In this document: positions 51,624 through 60,880 of the stretch, in pieces | How positions within the stretch are numbered: position 1 is the stretch's first letter | How the letters are laid out: each line of letters opens with the position of its first letter | Source: Paraburkholderia caffeinilytica | Lineage (GTDB): Bacteria > Pseudomonadota > Gammaproteobacteria > Burkholderiales > Burkholderiaceae | Direction: 5' to 3' | DNA length: 64,000 bases | Assembly: GCF_003368325.1 (NCBI RefSeq) | Contig: NZ_CP031466.1 | Coordinates: 1,054,001 to 1,118,000, forward strand | Notes under the pieces: generated by a model | What the model was told of the DNA's origin: nothing | Databases searched by the model: none | What the model saw: the letters and a program-made list of their open reading frames with translations, nothing else | Position numbers and translations under genes: made by a program

Positions 51624-52742
51624 ATGACGATGCATATGAACCGGCCCGCAGGGGGCTTCGAAGTGCGGCGCGCGACCCGCGCGAGCCGTGTGGCGATGAT
51701 CGTGCTGCTGATCGTCGCGCTGGCGGTGGCGAGCGCGCCATGGTGGGCGGGGCGCGATGCGATGCGCGACTTCGTGCAGCTCGCGTCGTATCTGGTGTTC
51801 GCGTTGATGTGGAATCTGCTGGCGGGCTATGGCGGGATGGTGTCGATCGGGCAGCAGGCGTTCTTCGGCATCGGCGGCTATGGGATGCTGATTCTCGCTA
51901 ACTATTGCGGAGTCTCGCCGTTCGTCGCTGCGCCGATCGCGGCGGGAATCGCAACGGTCGTCGCCATTCCCGTATCGATGGTGGCGTTCCGGCTGGAAGG
52001 CGGCTACTTCGCGATCGGCACGTGGGTGATCGCCGAAGTGTTCCGCTTGACGGTGGCGAACGTGTCGGTGCTCGGCGGCGGGTCGGGCACCAGCCTCACC
52101 GCGCTGCAGGACGCGCCGCGTGCGCTGCGCGAATCGCTGACGCTATGGCTTGCGCTCGTTATCGTCGCGGCGGCGATCGGTCTGCTGTATCTGTTCCTGC
52201 GTTCCAAAGCCGGTCTCGCCTTGACCGCGATGCGAGACAACGCCGTGGCGGCCAGCAGTCAGGGCGTCGACGTGAAGCGTGCACGGCTGCTCGTCTATCT
52301 GGTCTCCGCGTGCGGCACGGCTCTCGCCGGCGGCCTGTATTTCGTCGGCAACCTGCGCATTTCGCCCGATGCCGCGTTCTCGGTGAACTGGACCGCATTC
52401 GGTATTTTTATCGTGATGATCGGCGGCCTGGGCACGCTCGAAGGACCGATTGTCGGCGCGTTGATTTTCTTCGTGCTGAATCAGTTTCTGTCCGACTTCG
52501 GCACCTGGTATCTGATCGGACTCGGCGCGCTGGCGATCGTCGTGACGATGTTCTTTCCGCAAGGACTGTGGGGCTTCGTATCGCGCCGCTACGGACTGCA
52601 ATTGTTCCCCGTGGGACGGCGCGTCGTGTTCGTCGATGACGGCGCTTTACAGCACGATTCACAGCAAGCTTCACAGCAAGCTTCGCCGCACGGTGCATCG
52701 ACGGATTCCGTCGAGACGCCGTCGGCTCCCTACCGTACATGA
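51624..52742 (+). CDS. ABC transporter permease (LivM-like)
   Basis: A 372-residue permease; GAGG precedes the start. Hallmarks are GYGGMVSIGQQAFFGIGGYG and LTAMRDNAVAASSQGVDVKRARL, the loop that contacts the ATPase, then GGLGTLEGPIVGALIFFVL. The C-terminal ~35 residues form a Ser/Gln tail with duplicated QQASQQAS-like units not typical of LivM. Ends with the start of the hydroxyquinol dioxygenase gene region (ATGA). Confidence 0.92.
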   Translation: MTMHMNRPAGGFEVRRATRASRVAMIVLLIVALAVASAPWWAGRDAMRDFVQLASYLVFALMWNLLAGYGGMVSIGQQAFFGIGGYGMLILANYCGVSPFVAAPIAAGIATVVAIPVSMVAFRLEGGYFAIGTWVIAEVFRLTVANVSVLGGGSGTSLTALQDAPRALRESLTLWLALVIVAAAIGLLYLFLRSKAGLALTAMRDNAVAASSQGVDVKRARLLVYLVSACGTALAGGLYFVGNLRISPDAAFSVNWTAFGIFIVMIGGLGTLEGPIVGALIFFVLNQFLSDFGTWYLIGLGALAIVVTMFFPQGLWGFVSRRYGLQLFPVGRRVVFVDDGALQHDSQQASQQASPHGASTDSVETPSAPYRT

Positions 52743-52759
52743 AGCGCATGAGGTCGACA

Positions 52760-53623
52760 ATGAACGACGAAACCATCCATCCTTTGACGCAGAACGTGCT
52801 CAGGACGTTTGCCGGTTGCACGGATCCGCGTCTCAAGCAGATCATGACCGCGCTGGTCAAGCATCTGCATGCGTTTGCCAGCGAGGTCGAACTGACCGGC
52901 GACGAATGGCGACGCGGTATCGAATTCCTGACGGCGACCGGCAACAAGTGCAGCGGCATTCGCCAGGAGTTCATCCTGCTCTCGGACACGCTCGGCCTGT
53001 CGATCATGGTCGACGCGATCAATCACGAACGCGCAGGCGACACGACCGAGAGCAGCCTGCTCGGCCCGTTCTACCGCGAGGGAGCCCGGGATGAAGCCTT
53101 CGGCGCCAACATCGCCCGCACCGAAGGCGAACCGACACTGATTCACGGTTGCCTCGTCGACGAACGTGGTGCGCCGGTGCCGGGCGCATTAATCGAGGTG
53201 TGGGAAACGGCCAATAACGGCATGTACGAAGGCCAGGACCCCGATCAGCCCGAGAGCAATCTGCGCGGCAGATTCCGTTCCGGACCGAACGGCGAATACG
53301 CGTTCAGAACCATCAAGCCGACCAGTTATCCGATTCCGACCGATGGCCCGGTCGGACAGATGCTGCTCGCAACCGGACGTCATCCGATGCGGCCCGCGCA
53401 TATCCACTTCCTGATCGAGGCACCCGGCTACGAGACGCTCACCACCGCGCTGTATTCCGCCGGTGACCCGTATGTCGAATCCGACGCCGTGTTCGGCGCC
53501 AAGCCGTCGCTCGTGATCGATTACGTGCCGAACCACAGCGCAGCCGCCGCAAAGGAATGGGACTTGCCGAGCCCGTTCTTCGAAGTCCAGCGCGACTTCG
53601 TGCTGAGCCGGCGACTTGCATGA
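52760..53623 (+). CDS. Hydroxyquinol 1,2-dioxygenase
   Basis: A 287-residue intradiol dioxygenase that opens hydroxyquinol to maleylacetate. The Fe(III) ligands are visible: Tyr in LLGPFYREGA, Tyr in TSYPIPTDG, and the His pair in MRPAHIHFLIEA. The N-terminal helical catechol-dioxygenase domain has IEFLTATGNKCSGIRQEFILLSDTLGLS, typical of hydroxyquinol enzymes. I choose ATG 52760 with GAGG seven bases upstream; an upstream ATG at 52739 overlaps the permease stop. It lets the operon treat hydroxyquinol as well as hydroquinone. Confidence 0.93.
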   Translation: MNDETIHPLTQNVLRTFAGCTDPRLKQIMTALVKHLHAFASEVELTGDEWRRGIEFLTATGNKCSGIRQEFILLSDTLGLSIMVDAINHERAGDTTESSLLGPFYREGARDEAFGANIARTEGEPTLIHGCLVDERGAPVPGALIEVWETANNGMYEGQDPDQPESNLRGRFRSGPNGEYAFRTIKPTSYPIPTDGPVGQMLLATGRHPMRPAHIHFLIEAPGYETLTTALYSAGDPYVESDAVFGAKPSLVIDYVPNHSAAAAKEWDLPSPFFEVQRDFVLSRRLA

Positions 53624-53635
53624 GGAGGGCACGTC

Positions 53636-54004
53636 ATGAATGCGGCGAGTCCCGAATCTCAAGCGGGTTTTCTGTGCACGCTCGACGATATTCCGGACGG
53701 CGGCGCGCTGGAAATTGCCCCTGAGCAAGCCGGCGTACCGGGCATCGTCGTAGTGCGCCGAGGCGACAACGCCTGGGCCTATCGCAACGTCTGCCCGCAC
53801 TTCTCGATTCCGTTGAACTACGAGCCGAATACGTTCTGGGCCTACGACGCCGAATTGCTGATGTGCGCGCATCACAGCGCGATGTTCCGTTTCGAAGACG
53901 GGCAGTGCATCGACGGCCCGTGTCAGGGCGCGGCGCTCACGCGCGTTGTCATCCGTATTGAGCAGCGAAACATATTCAACGACGACTACAGGAGACAGGC
54001 ATGA
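53636..54004 (+). CDS. Rieske [2Fe-2S] ferredoxin-like protein
   Basis: A 122-residue Rieske protein; GAGGAGGG precedes the start. Cluster ligands are Cys-His in NVCPHFS (near residue 59) and Cys-His in LMCAHHSAMF (near 80). Usual length and topology for a soluble electron carrier. There is no Rieske oxygenase alpha subunit or reductase in the operon, so it is an orphan. It might reduce a remote oxygenase or reactivate the iron of a dioxygenase here. The stop overlaps the porin start. Confidence 0.88.
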   Translation: MNAASPESQAGFLCTLDDIPDGGALEIAPEQAGVPGIVVVRRGDNAWAYRNVCPHFSIPLNYEPNTFWAYDAELLMCAHHSAMFRFEDGQCIDGPCQGAALTRVVIRIEQRNIFNDDYRRQA

Positions 54005-55122
54005 AAAAGACGAAATCGAAACGCTTTTCGATAGCAGGTTGCACGGTCGCTTTGATGGCGCCGGGTTTCGCAGCCGCGCAAAGCAGCGTGACCCTGCAAG
54101 GCGTGATCGATGCGGGCGTCACCTATGTGAACAACCAGCATGGCGGCGCCGCGACGCTGTTCGACAGCGGCGTGCTGTCGCCGGATTTGCTGACCTTCAA
54201 AGGTAGCGAGGATCTGGGCGGCGGCAATAAGGCGATCTTCGAACTCACGTCGCAGTTCGATCTGGGCAGCGGCGCGACGATTCCCGGCGCGGGGCAGCTT
54301 TTCAACCGCACAGCGCTTGTCGGACTCACCAACGACCGCTTCGGCTCGCTGACGTTCGGCAATCAGTACGACTTCATGTTCGAGACGCTGACGCTAGGAC
54401 TGTATGACGGCGCGTTCCTGTTCGGCGGCATCTACGATTTTCGCCAGGGGCCGTTTACCGCGTTGGGCGTGCCGAACAATCCAACCGGCTCGTTCGACTT
54501 CGACCGGATGGCCGGCGCAACGCGCGTGGCGAACTCGGTCAAGTATCGCAGCCCGGATATCTCGGGCTTCACGTTCGGCGCGCTCTACGGCTTTGGCGGC
54601 GTGCCGGGCTCGTTTTCCGAAGACTCGACAATGAGCTTCGGTGCGAACTATGCGAACGGTCCATTCGGTGTGGGGGCGGCCTATGTCGACGTGAAGTATC
54701 CGCAACTGGGCAACGGTCACGACGGCATTCGCAATTTTGGTGTGGGTGCGCACTATAACTTCGGCAGCGTGCTGGCCATGCTGCTGTACACCAACACGAA
54801 AAATACCGCGAGCGGCGCGAAGATCGATGTCTACAAGGGTGGCGCGTCGTGGACGATCTCCGGGGCCTGGACTCTCGGCCTCGACTACGCGTACATGAAA
54901 GGCAACGACGTGCTGCTGGACAACAAGGCGCAGCAGATCACCACGGCGCTGCAATACAGCTTCTCGAAGCGCACCACGGGATATATCGAAGCGATTTATC
55001 AGCGTGCGAGCGGCGATGCTGCAGTCACGCGGGCGTGGATCAACGGTTTGTTACAGCCGGACGGCGCGGCAAGCAACCGGTCTCAGACGCTTGCGCGCAT
55101 TGGCTTGCGCACCAGCTTCTGA
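54001..55122 (+). CDS. Gram-negative porin (Porin_4 type) of the hydroquinone operon
   Basis: A 373-residue outer-membrane porin. Signal peptide ends AAAQSSVTLQGVIDAG; GSEDLGGGNKAIFELTSQFDLG and TALVGLTNDRFGSLTFGNQYD are conserved porin strands; the chain ends LRTSF. AGGAGACAGGC stands before the ATG, which overlaps the Rieske gene stop. As the last gene of the operon it likely carries the aromatic substrate across the outer membrane. A strong hairpin follows at 55161. Confidence 0.93.
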   Translation: MKKTKSKRFSIAGCTVALMAPGFAAAQSSVTLQGVIDAGVTYVNNQHGGAATLFDSGVLSPDLLTFKGSEDLGGGNKAIFELTSQFDLGSGATIPGAGQLFNRTALVGLTNDRFGSLTFGNQYDFMFETLTLGLYDGAFLFGGIYDFRQGPFTALGVPNNPTGSFDFDRMAGATRVANSVKYRSPDISGFTFGALYGFGGVPGSFSEDSTMSFGANYANGPFGVGAAYVDVKYPQLGNGHDGIRNFGVGAHYNFGSVLAMLLYTNTKNTASGAKIDVYKGGASWTISGAWTLGLDYAYMKGNDVLLDNKAQQITTALQYSFSKRTTGYIEAIYQRASGDAAVTRAWINGLLQPDGAASNRSQTLARIGLRTSF

Positions 55123-55160
55123 ACGAGAAGCGACGGCGGTTATTCAGGCAGTATTGCCAC

Positions 55161-55189
55161 GCGGCTTTGGCGAAACTTGCCAAAGCCGC
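55161..55189. terminator. Bidirectional terminator-like hairpin
   Basis: GCGGCTTTGGC and GCCAAAGCCGC form a perfect 11-bp stem around a 7-nt loop, midway between the convergent porin and polB ends. No long T-run follows on the plus strand, so rho-independence is uncertain, but position and strength suggest it ends both transcripts. Confidence 0.65.
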
Positions 55190-55191
55190 CT

Positions 55192-57558
55192 TCAGAACAA
55201 CTGCCTCTGCCCCGACACCAAAGTCGTAAAGTCATCGCGCAATAGCGGCAGGATCGCGTCGGCGACCGGTTGCAGCTGCCGTGTCAGATAGTGTTCGTAG
55301 TCGATTGCCGAGCGCAAGGTTTCGAGCGGTTCCGGTCCGGCGGTCGTCATCACATAGCTGATCCAGCCGCCGTTCTGGTATTGCAACGGGCGCCCCTGTT
55401 GCCGGTTGAACTCGTCGGCCACGCGTGCCGCGCGCACATGCGGCGGCACGTTGCGCTCGTAATCGCCGAGCGGCCTGCGCAGCCGCTTGCGGTACACGAG
55501 CTGATCGTCCAGTTTCCCGTTCAACGTCTCGCGCACGTAGTCGCGCACGTAATCCTGATACGGCTGTTGCCTGAAGATTCGCCGATAGAGTTCCTGCTGA
55601 AACTGTTGGGCAAGCGGCGTCCAATCGGTTCGTACCGTTTCAAGCCCCTTGTAGACGATATCCTCGCTGCCGTCCGGCAACACGGTCAGACCGGCATAGC
55701 GTTTCTTGCTGCCTTCCTCGGCGCCGCGAATCGTCGGCATGAAAAAGCGCTTGTAGTGCCGCTCGAATTGCAGTTCGAGTGCGCTCTCCAGCCCGAAACG
55801 TTCCTGCAGGTTCTGCCGCCACCAGGCGTTGATATGCTCCACCAGCCCCCGGCCGATGCGGCTCGCTTCTTCTTCACCGTGCGCGTGCTTCAGCCACACG
55901 AAAGTCGAATCCGTGTCGCCGTAAATGACCTCGTAGCCTTGCGCCACGATCAACTCGCGCGTGGTGTGCATGATTTCATGGCCGCGCATGGTGATCGACG
56001 ACGCGAGGCGCGGGTCGAAGAACCGGCAGCCGGTCGATCCGAGCACGCCGTAAAAGGCGTTCATGATGATCTTCAACGCCTGTGAAAGCGGCTTGTTGTG
56101 CTCGCGCTTGGCGGTTTCGCGCCCTTGCCACACCTGACCGACAATCGACGGCAAACAATGGCGTGTGCGCGAGAAGCGTGCGCCGAGAAAACCCGGCACC
56201 GACTGTTCGTCGCCGGGATTGCGCATGCCTTCCACGAGCCCCACCGGGTCGATCAGAAACGTGCGGATGATCGACGGGTACAGGCTCTTGTAGTCGAGCA
56301 CCAGGACGGAGTCGTAAAGGCCCGGCCGCGAATCCATCACGAAACCACCGGGGCTCGCGGCACCGGCCACGTCACCGAGATTCGGCGCGACATAGCCTTG
56401 CCGATGCATGCGCGGCATATACAGATGCGTGAACGCCGCGACCGATCCGCCGCTTCGATCCGCGGGCAGGCCGGTAACCGTCGCGCGTTCCAGCAGAAAC
56501 GGCAGCAACTCGGTCTTCGCAAAGATGCGCGTGACCAGCTCGCAATCTTTGAGGTTGTACTGCGCGAGTGCGGGCTTGTCCTCGTCGAAGCGACGCTGGA
56601 TTTCATCCATGCGCTGATACGGATTGTCGATCGACTTGCCTTCGCCCAACACCGAGCGCGCGACATGTTCGAGGCTGAACGAAGGGAAACTCCACGTGGC
56701 GGAGCGCAGCGCTTCGATGCCGTCGATGATCAATCTTCCCGCGGCGCCCGCGAAGAAATGGTTCTGTTTGTGACCGTGCTCGCGCCATTCCATCACCGCG
56801 CCGCCGCGGCCGAGTCGCAGCGGGACGCGATATTGCTCCGCATGCTGCTGCAGCACACGCAGATCGAACTGCACGAGGTTCCAGCCGATGATCGCGTCGG
56901 GGTCGTGTCGTTCCAGCCATGCGTTCAGTTTTTCGAGCAACTGCGCGCGGGTTTCGCAGTATTCGAGGTCGAAGTCGATACCGCCGGCGTCGCCGTTCGG
57001 CGGTCCCAGCATATAGACCTGACGCTGCCCGCAACCTTCGAGCGCGATCGAATAGAGCTCGGCGTGCGCGCTGGTTTCGATATCGAGCGACACCAGCTTC
57101 AATGAAGGCCGGTAGTTCGTCGCCGGCTTCAATTCGCCGTTCAGAAGCGGGCCGCCGTTCTGCGCATGGCCGCCGAACCATACCGGCGCGGTGATGAAGC
57201 GCTCCATCATGTAGCGCTCGGGCGGAAAGATGTCGGCCTCGTAGACATCCACGCCGCCTTGTTTCAGGCGTTTCTCGAAACCCGTCAATTGCCGGTACTG
57301 CGGGCAGTACAGTCCCATCACCGGCCGATGCTGAAAGTCGCACAGTTCGAGCGGGCGCAGATCGAGCGGCGCTTCGCGGCGCAGGATCGTTTCCGCGCGC
57401 TCGCGGTGCGCGGCCGGAATGAACGCCACCGAAGGCTGAGGGCGCAGACGGATGTGACGAGGCCCGCCGTCTGTTGCCAGCCAGAAATCCACTTCAGTGC
57501 CGGCGGGTGTATCCCGCCAGTGTCGGGTCAAAATGAAACCCTGTTCAAGCTCAGTCAA
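55192..57558 (-). CDS. polB: DNA polymerase II (family B)
   Basis: A 788-residue family B DNA polymerase, normal length for Pol II. Exonuclease motifs: LDIETS, GWNLVQFDL, YNLKDCELV. Polymerase motifs A (DYKSLYPSII), B (KIIMNAFYGVLGS) and C (YGDTDSTF) are all intact, so it should have both synthesis and proofreading. It acts in the cytosol in restart and translesion synthesis and is usually LexA-controlled. The start is a TTG at 57558 with AGAGGTGG upstream, followed by TELEQGFILTRHW. No other SOS gene is next to it. Confidence 0.95.
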   Translation of the reverse strand: MTELEQGFILTRHWRDTPAGTEVDFWLATDGGPRHIRLRPQPSVAFIPAAHRERAETILRREAPLDLRPLELCDFQHRPVMGLYCPQYRQLTGFEKRLKQGGVDVYEADIFPPERYMMERFITAPVWFGGHAQNGGPLLNGELKPATNYRPSLKLVSLDIETSAHAELYSIALEGCGQRQVYMLGPPNGDAGGIDFDLEYCETRAQLLEKLNAWLERHDPDAIIGWNLVQFDLRVLQQHAEQYRVPLRLGRGGAVMEWREHGHKQNHFFAGAAGRLIIDGIEALRSATWSFPSFSLEHVARSVLGEGKSIDNPYQRMDEIQRRFDEDKPALAQYNLKDCELVTRIFAKTELLPFLLERATVTGLPADRSGGSVAAFTHLYMPRMHRQGYVAPNLGDVAGAASPGGFVMDSRPGLYDSVLVLDYKSLYPSIIRTFLIDPVGLVEGMRNPGDEQSVPGFLGARFSRTRHCLPSIVGQVWQGRETAKREHNKPLSQALKIIMNAFYGVLGSTGCRFFDPRLASSITMRGHEIMHTTRELIVAQGYEVIYGDTDSTFVWLKHAHGEEEASRIGRGLVEHINAWWRQNLQERFGLESALELQFERHYKRFFMPTIRGAEEGSKKRYAGLTVLPDGSEDIVYKGLETVRTDWTPLAQQFQQELYRRIFRQQPYQDYVRDYVRETLNGKLDDQLVYRKRLRRPLGDYERNVPPHVRAARVADEFNRQQGRPLQYQNGGWISYVMTTAGPEPLETLRSAIDYEHYLTRQLQPVADAILPLLRDDFTTLVSGQRQLF

Positions 57559-57774
57559 ACTTCCACCTCTAAACGGGCGTCATCGCCTGGCTCGATTTTA
57601 CCGCTACGCGCTTTGCGCCGCGCCCCCGCCGCTTTCGTGGCAGCGATGGGGGTTGGTCGTTCGTACTGCGCGTTTGGATGCAGATGCGCCGCGTAGTCTG
57701 TATGATCGTTTTGCAGCGATTCCTTCGGCGCAGGCCATGCGCCAGTCAAGTCTACTAAGAACGGAGTGAGCGAT

Positions 57775-58200
57775 ATGACGTTGAGCAAGCTTGTTGTTGT
57801 GGTCGCGGTAGCTGCAACCAGTTTTGGTGCCCAGGCGCAAGTCGCCGGCACGCAACCCTTAAGCGTCACGGTCGAGCAGTCCAATGCGCTGCTGAGCGGC
57901 TGGAGTGTGAAGAAGAGCATTCTCGGCAAGACGGTCTACAACGACCAGAATGAGAAGATCGGTTCGATTCGCGATCTGGTGGTCGCGCCTGACGGCTCGT
58001 TGTCCGCTGCCATTGTCTCTGCCGGCGGATTCCTGGGCGTGGCGTCGCATGACGTAGCGGTGCCTATCGCTGCGCTGGATATTCGCTCGGGGAATTTCTA
58101 TCTGGCCGGCGCGACGAAAGACGCGTTGAAAGCGACACCCGAGTTTCAGTACAACAAGGTTCAGGCGCCGCCGAAGCCTAAAAAGCTGACCGGCCAGTAA
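57775..58200 (+). CDS. Exported PRC-barrel protein
   Basis: A 141-residue protein with a signal peptide ending at AQAQVAG (residue about 22). The mature part has a PRC-barrel: SILGKTVYNDQNEKIGSIRDLVVAPDGSLSAAIVSAGGFLG, then VAVPIAALDI. PRC-barrels bind proteins or RNA; exported versions are stress-related in Burkholderia, but this is inference. The start at 57775 has GGAG nine bases upstream; a GTG at 57766 is in frame. Divergent from polB. Confidence 0.85.
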   Translation: MTLSKLVVVVAVAATSFGAQAQVAGTQPLSVTVEQSNALLSGWSVKKSILGKTVYNDQNEKIGSIRDLVVAPDGSLSAAIVSAGGFLGVASHDVAVPIAALDIRSGNFYLAGATKDALKATPEFQYNKVQAPPKPKKLTGQ

Positions 58201-58279
58201 TGCATCAAGCTGGTGGATTCAGCGGCTGGGCCGTACCAGGGTGCTCCTGAACGGCTCCTGAATCACGCGGTAAACGAAG

Positions 58280-58347
58280 ACGGCGCTCGCGGCGCGAATC
58301 GGTAGCTGGGCCAAACCGATTCACGCTTGAGGCGCCGTTTCTGCTTT
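58280..58347 (+). terminator. Terminator-like stem
   Basis: ACGGCGCTC pairs with GAGGCGCCGT (one bulge), enclosing an inner GAATCGG/CCGATTC stem, followed by TTCTGCTTT. It lies about 80 bp after the PRC-barrel gene, before the convergent DUF2891 gene. Confidence 0.5.
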
Positions 58348-58372
58348 CAGTGCGGCCCCTTCGGGCCATCGT

Positions 58373-59383
58373 TCACGCTTCGAGGGCGAGCGTGGCGAAC
58401 GTGCCCAGCCAGTGTTCGCCCATATAGTCGCCCGCCACATGCGGCAGCGCGCTCTGAAGATGCCGTTCGGCCGATTCGAACAATATCGTCCGGCACACGT
58501 CGCCGGCGGGCAGCGCGCGCGCCAGCGACCGCTGGCACCATGCGCGGCTCAGATTCAGACCGTCCAGGTGGGCAATCTTGCCATCGGTACGGTCGGTCAC
58601 GATAACGGGTTCGAACAGCGTGGCGGGTTTCCTTGCGCCGAGATCCGGCAGAAAGCGCCTGAACCATTCGACGAATTGCGCGGGCGGCAACACGCGCCGC
58701 ATCAACTCCGCTTCCATCAGCGAAGGCGACAGAAACTCGTCGCCGGCGGGTTCCCACGCCTGACAGGCGACGTCGTTCAGGAACCAGCGCTCCGCTGTAT
58801 TCACCAGTAACGCCTCGAGCGATTCACGCGAAGTCTGCCGCGCGAAATCGAGCGTGAGCGCAAGCGCGAATGCCATGTTGAAGTGCGTGCCGACGCGCAG
58901 CGGGTAGGTCGCTTTCGGCAGAAATTCCTCGAAACGCTCGACAAAGGTCTGGGTAAGCGGCGCAAAAACCTTGGACCAGTGCGCGGCTTCCGAGAGCTTT
59001 AGCGAATTGAGTTGGGCGCTCAGCGCGAGCAGCCACGCCCATCCATACGGGCGCTCGAAACCGCGATTGTGCGACAGGTCGAGATACGCCAGCTCGCCAG
59101 CCACATTCGCTTCGGTGAAATGCTCGTCGACCACCGCGATGATGCGCGCCGCTTCAGGCAGATCGGGAAAGCGGTCGAGCAGATGCAGGATCAGCCAATA
59201 GCCGTGCACGCACGAATGCCAGTCGTAGCTGCCGTAGAAAATCGGATGCAAGGCCCGCGGACCTTGCACGTCTTGCGGACCGGCGAGCGAGTGCGTCAGC
59301 TTGTTCGGATACTCGCGCGTGAGGTGGGCCAGGGCGAGATTGGCGAATCTGGACGCGAATTCAGGCGTGAGTTGGACAGTCAT
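58373..59383 (-). CDS. DUF2891 family protein
   Basis: A 336-residue cytosolic-looking protein of the DUF2891 family: FASRFANLALAHLTREYP at the start, HPIFYGSYDWHSCVHGYWLILHLL, ERPYGWAWLLALSAQL, GTHFNMAFALALTLDFAR and a C-terminal EHWLGTFATLALEA. Conserved His/Asp/Trp pairs suggest an alpha/alpha-barrel (glycosidase-like) fold, but the activity is unknown. The start at 59383 has GAGGAAA upstream. Confidence 0.85.
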   Translation of the reverse strand: MTVQLTPEFASRFANLALAHLTREYPNKLTHSLAGPQDVQGPRALHPIFYGSYDWHSCVHGYWLILHLLDRFPDLPEAARIIAVVDEHFTEANVAGELAYLDLSHNRGFERPYGWAWLLALSAQLNSLKLSEAAHWSKVFAPLTQTFVERFEEFLPKATYPLRVGTHFNMAFALALTLDFARQTSRESLEALLVNTAERWFLNDVACQAWEPAGDEFLSPSLMEAELMRRVLPPAQFVEWFRRFLPDLGARKPATLFEPVIVTDRTDGKIAHLDGLNLSRAWCQRSLARALPAGDVCRTILFESAERHLQSALPHVAGDYMGEHWLGTFATLALEA

Positions 59384-59631
59384 CGGCGTTTCCTCGAAAG
59401 CGGAACACAAACAGGTATAACAGTATGATAGTGATGACCCGCAATAGTAAAGCAGCCGGCGATTGCGCCTCGATCACGCCATTCCAGCATTAAATCTGTG
59501 AATATGTTGGCGGTCCGAGGTCCGATAGGGTGCCATGATCCATCCCACACAGGACCCTGCCGCGCACCGAACGCAACCCGCTCAGGGCGCGTTGGGTGCG
59601 TCCTCGAGTCCTGATTTGCAGAGGCAGAATC

Positions 59632-60843
59632 ATGTTCGACCGCGTATTCGTCAATGCCGTGGACGCCGACGGCAATCCGCTCAACCTCGCCGTGCATGAG
59701 GGGCGCTTTGTCGCCATCGGTCCGGAACGTCCAGGCACCGGCGGCGCGGAGGTCGTCGATCTGGCAGGGCACCTGGTGCTGCCCGGCTTCGTCGACGGAC
59801 ATATTCACCTCGATAAAAGCTTCGTTGGCGATCGCTGGCGTCCTCATCGTCATGTCGCGAGCCTGCGTGAGCGCCTCGCCGTCGAAAAGCAGGAACTGGC
59901 GAGCGCCGCGCCCATCGTCGAACGCGCCGACGCGTTGATCCGCCAGGCTGCGTCGTTCGGCACCATTGCGATGCGCAGTCATGTCGACGTCGACGCCACG
60001 ACGGGGCTGACCCATCTGCATGCCGTCATGGAAGCGCGCGAGAAATGGCGTGGTGTCGTGGATATCGATCTCGTCGCGTTTCCGCAGGCGGGCGTCGTGT
60101 CGTGTCCGGGCACGGCGGCGATGCTCGATGCGGCGGCTCGTGAAGGCGCGCAGGTGGTGGGCGGTATCGACCCGACAACGCTGGATGGCGACGCTGAAGG
60201 CCAGCTCGATATTGTGTTTGGCATTGCTGAAAAGCGCGCTGTGAAGATCGATATTCACCTCCACGAGCCGGGGCAGCAGGGAATCGATCAACTACACCGC
60301 ATTGCCGCGCGCACCCGGGCGTCGGGGTTGAACGGCCGGGTATCGGTGAGCCACGCCTACGGGCTTGGCGACGTCGCGCCCGAGGTGGTCGAGCGTGTGG
60401 CTGTTGCGCTTGCGGAAGCCGGCGTATCGATCATGACGAATGCGCCAGGCGACCGCGCGTTCCCGCCGATCCTGCCACTGCGCGCAGCGGGTGTACGTGT
60501 GTTCACCGGTAACGACAATATTCAGGACTCTTGGTGGCCGTATGGCAATGGCGACATGTTGCAGCGAGCCATGCTGATCGGTTACCGCTCCGGTTTCTAT
60601 ACCGACGAAGCACTGCGCGTTGCGTTGCACATGGCGACGGAAGCGGGCGCCGCCGTGCTGGAGAAAAGCGGCTACGGGCTGCGGGTGGGCAATGAGGCGA
60701 CCTTCGTCGTCGTGAAAGCGCCGAACGCCGCTGCCGCCGTGGCGGCTGCGCCGGCCGATCGCGCCATCGTCCGAAGCGGGCAATTCTGGGGCGATTCGTC
60801 CCGCGTGCTGTTCAAGGTCACGGCGCCCGGGCCTGGCCGGTGA
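59632..60843 (+). CDS. Cytosine-deaminase-like amidohydrolase (A)
   Basis: A 403-residue metal-dependent hydrolase. Metal site residues: FVDGHIHLDKSF (HxHLDK), KIDIHLHEPGQ, SVSHAYGLGD, and TGNDNIQDSWWPYG near the C-terminus, the pattern of cytosine deaminase and related N-acyl amidohydrolases. GAGG precedes ATG 59632. Tail-to-tail with a paralogue at 60881-62077 (37-bp gap). Substrate unknown, probably a cyclic amidine or N-heterocycle. Confidence 0.88.
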   Translation: MFDRVFVNAVDADGNPLNLAVHEGRFVAIGPERPGTGGAEVVDLAGHLVLPGFVDGHIHLDKSFVGDRWRPHRHVASLRERLAVEKQELASAAPIVERADALIRQAASFGTIAMRSHVDVDATTGLTHLHAVMEAREKWRGVVDIDLVAFPQAGVVSCPGTAAMLDAAAREGAQVVGGIDPTTLDGDAEGQLDIVFGIAEKRAVKIDIHLHEPGQQGIDQLHRIAARTRASGLNGRVSVSHAYGLGDVAPEVVERVAVALAEAGVSIMTNAPGDRAFPPILPLRAAGVRVFTGNDNIQDSWWPYGNGDMLQRAMLIGYRSGFYTDEALRVALHMATEAGAAVLEKSGYGLRVGNEATFVVVKAPNAAAAVAAAPADRAIVRSGQFWGDSSRVLFKVTAPGPGR

Positions 60844-60880
60844 CTTCATGGGGTTGCGTGGCTTTTAGCCGCGCGCCTGA

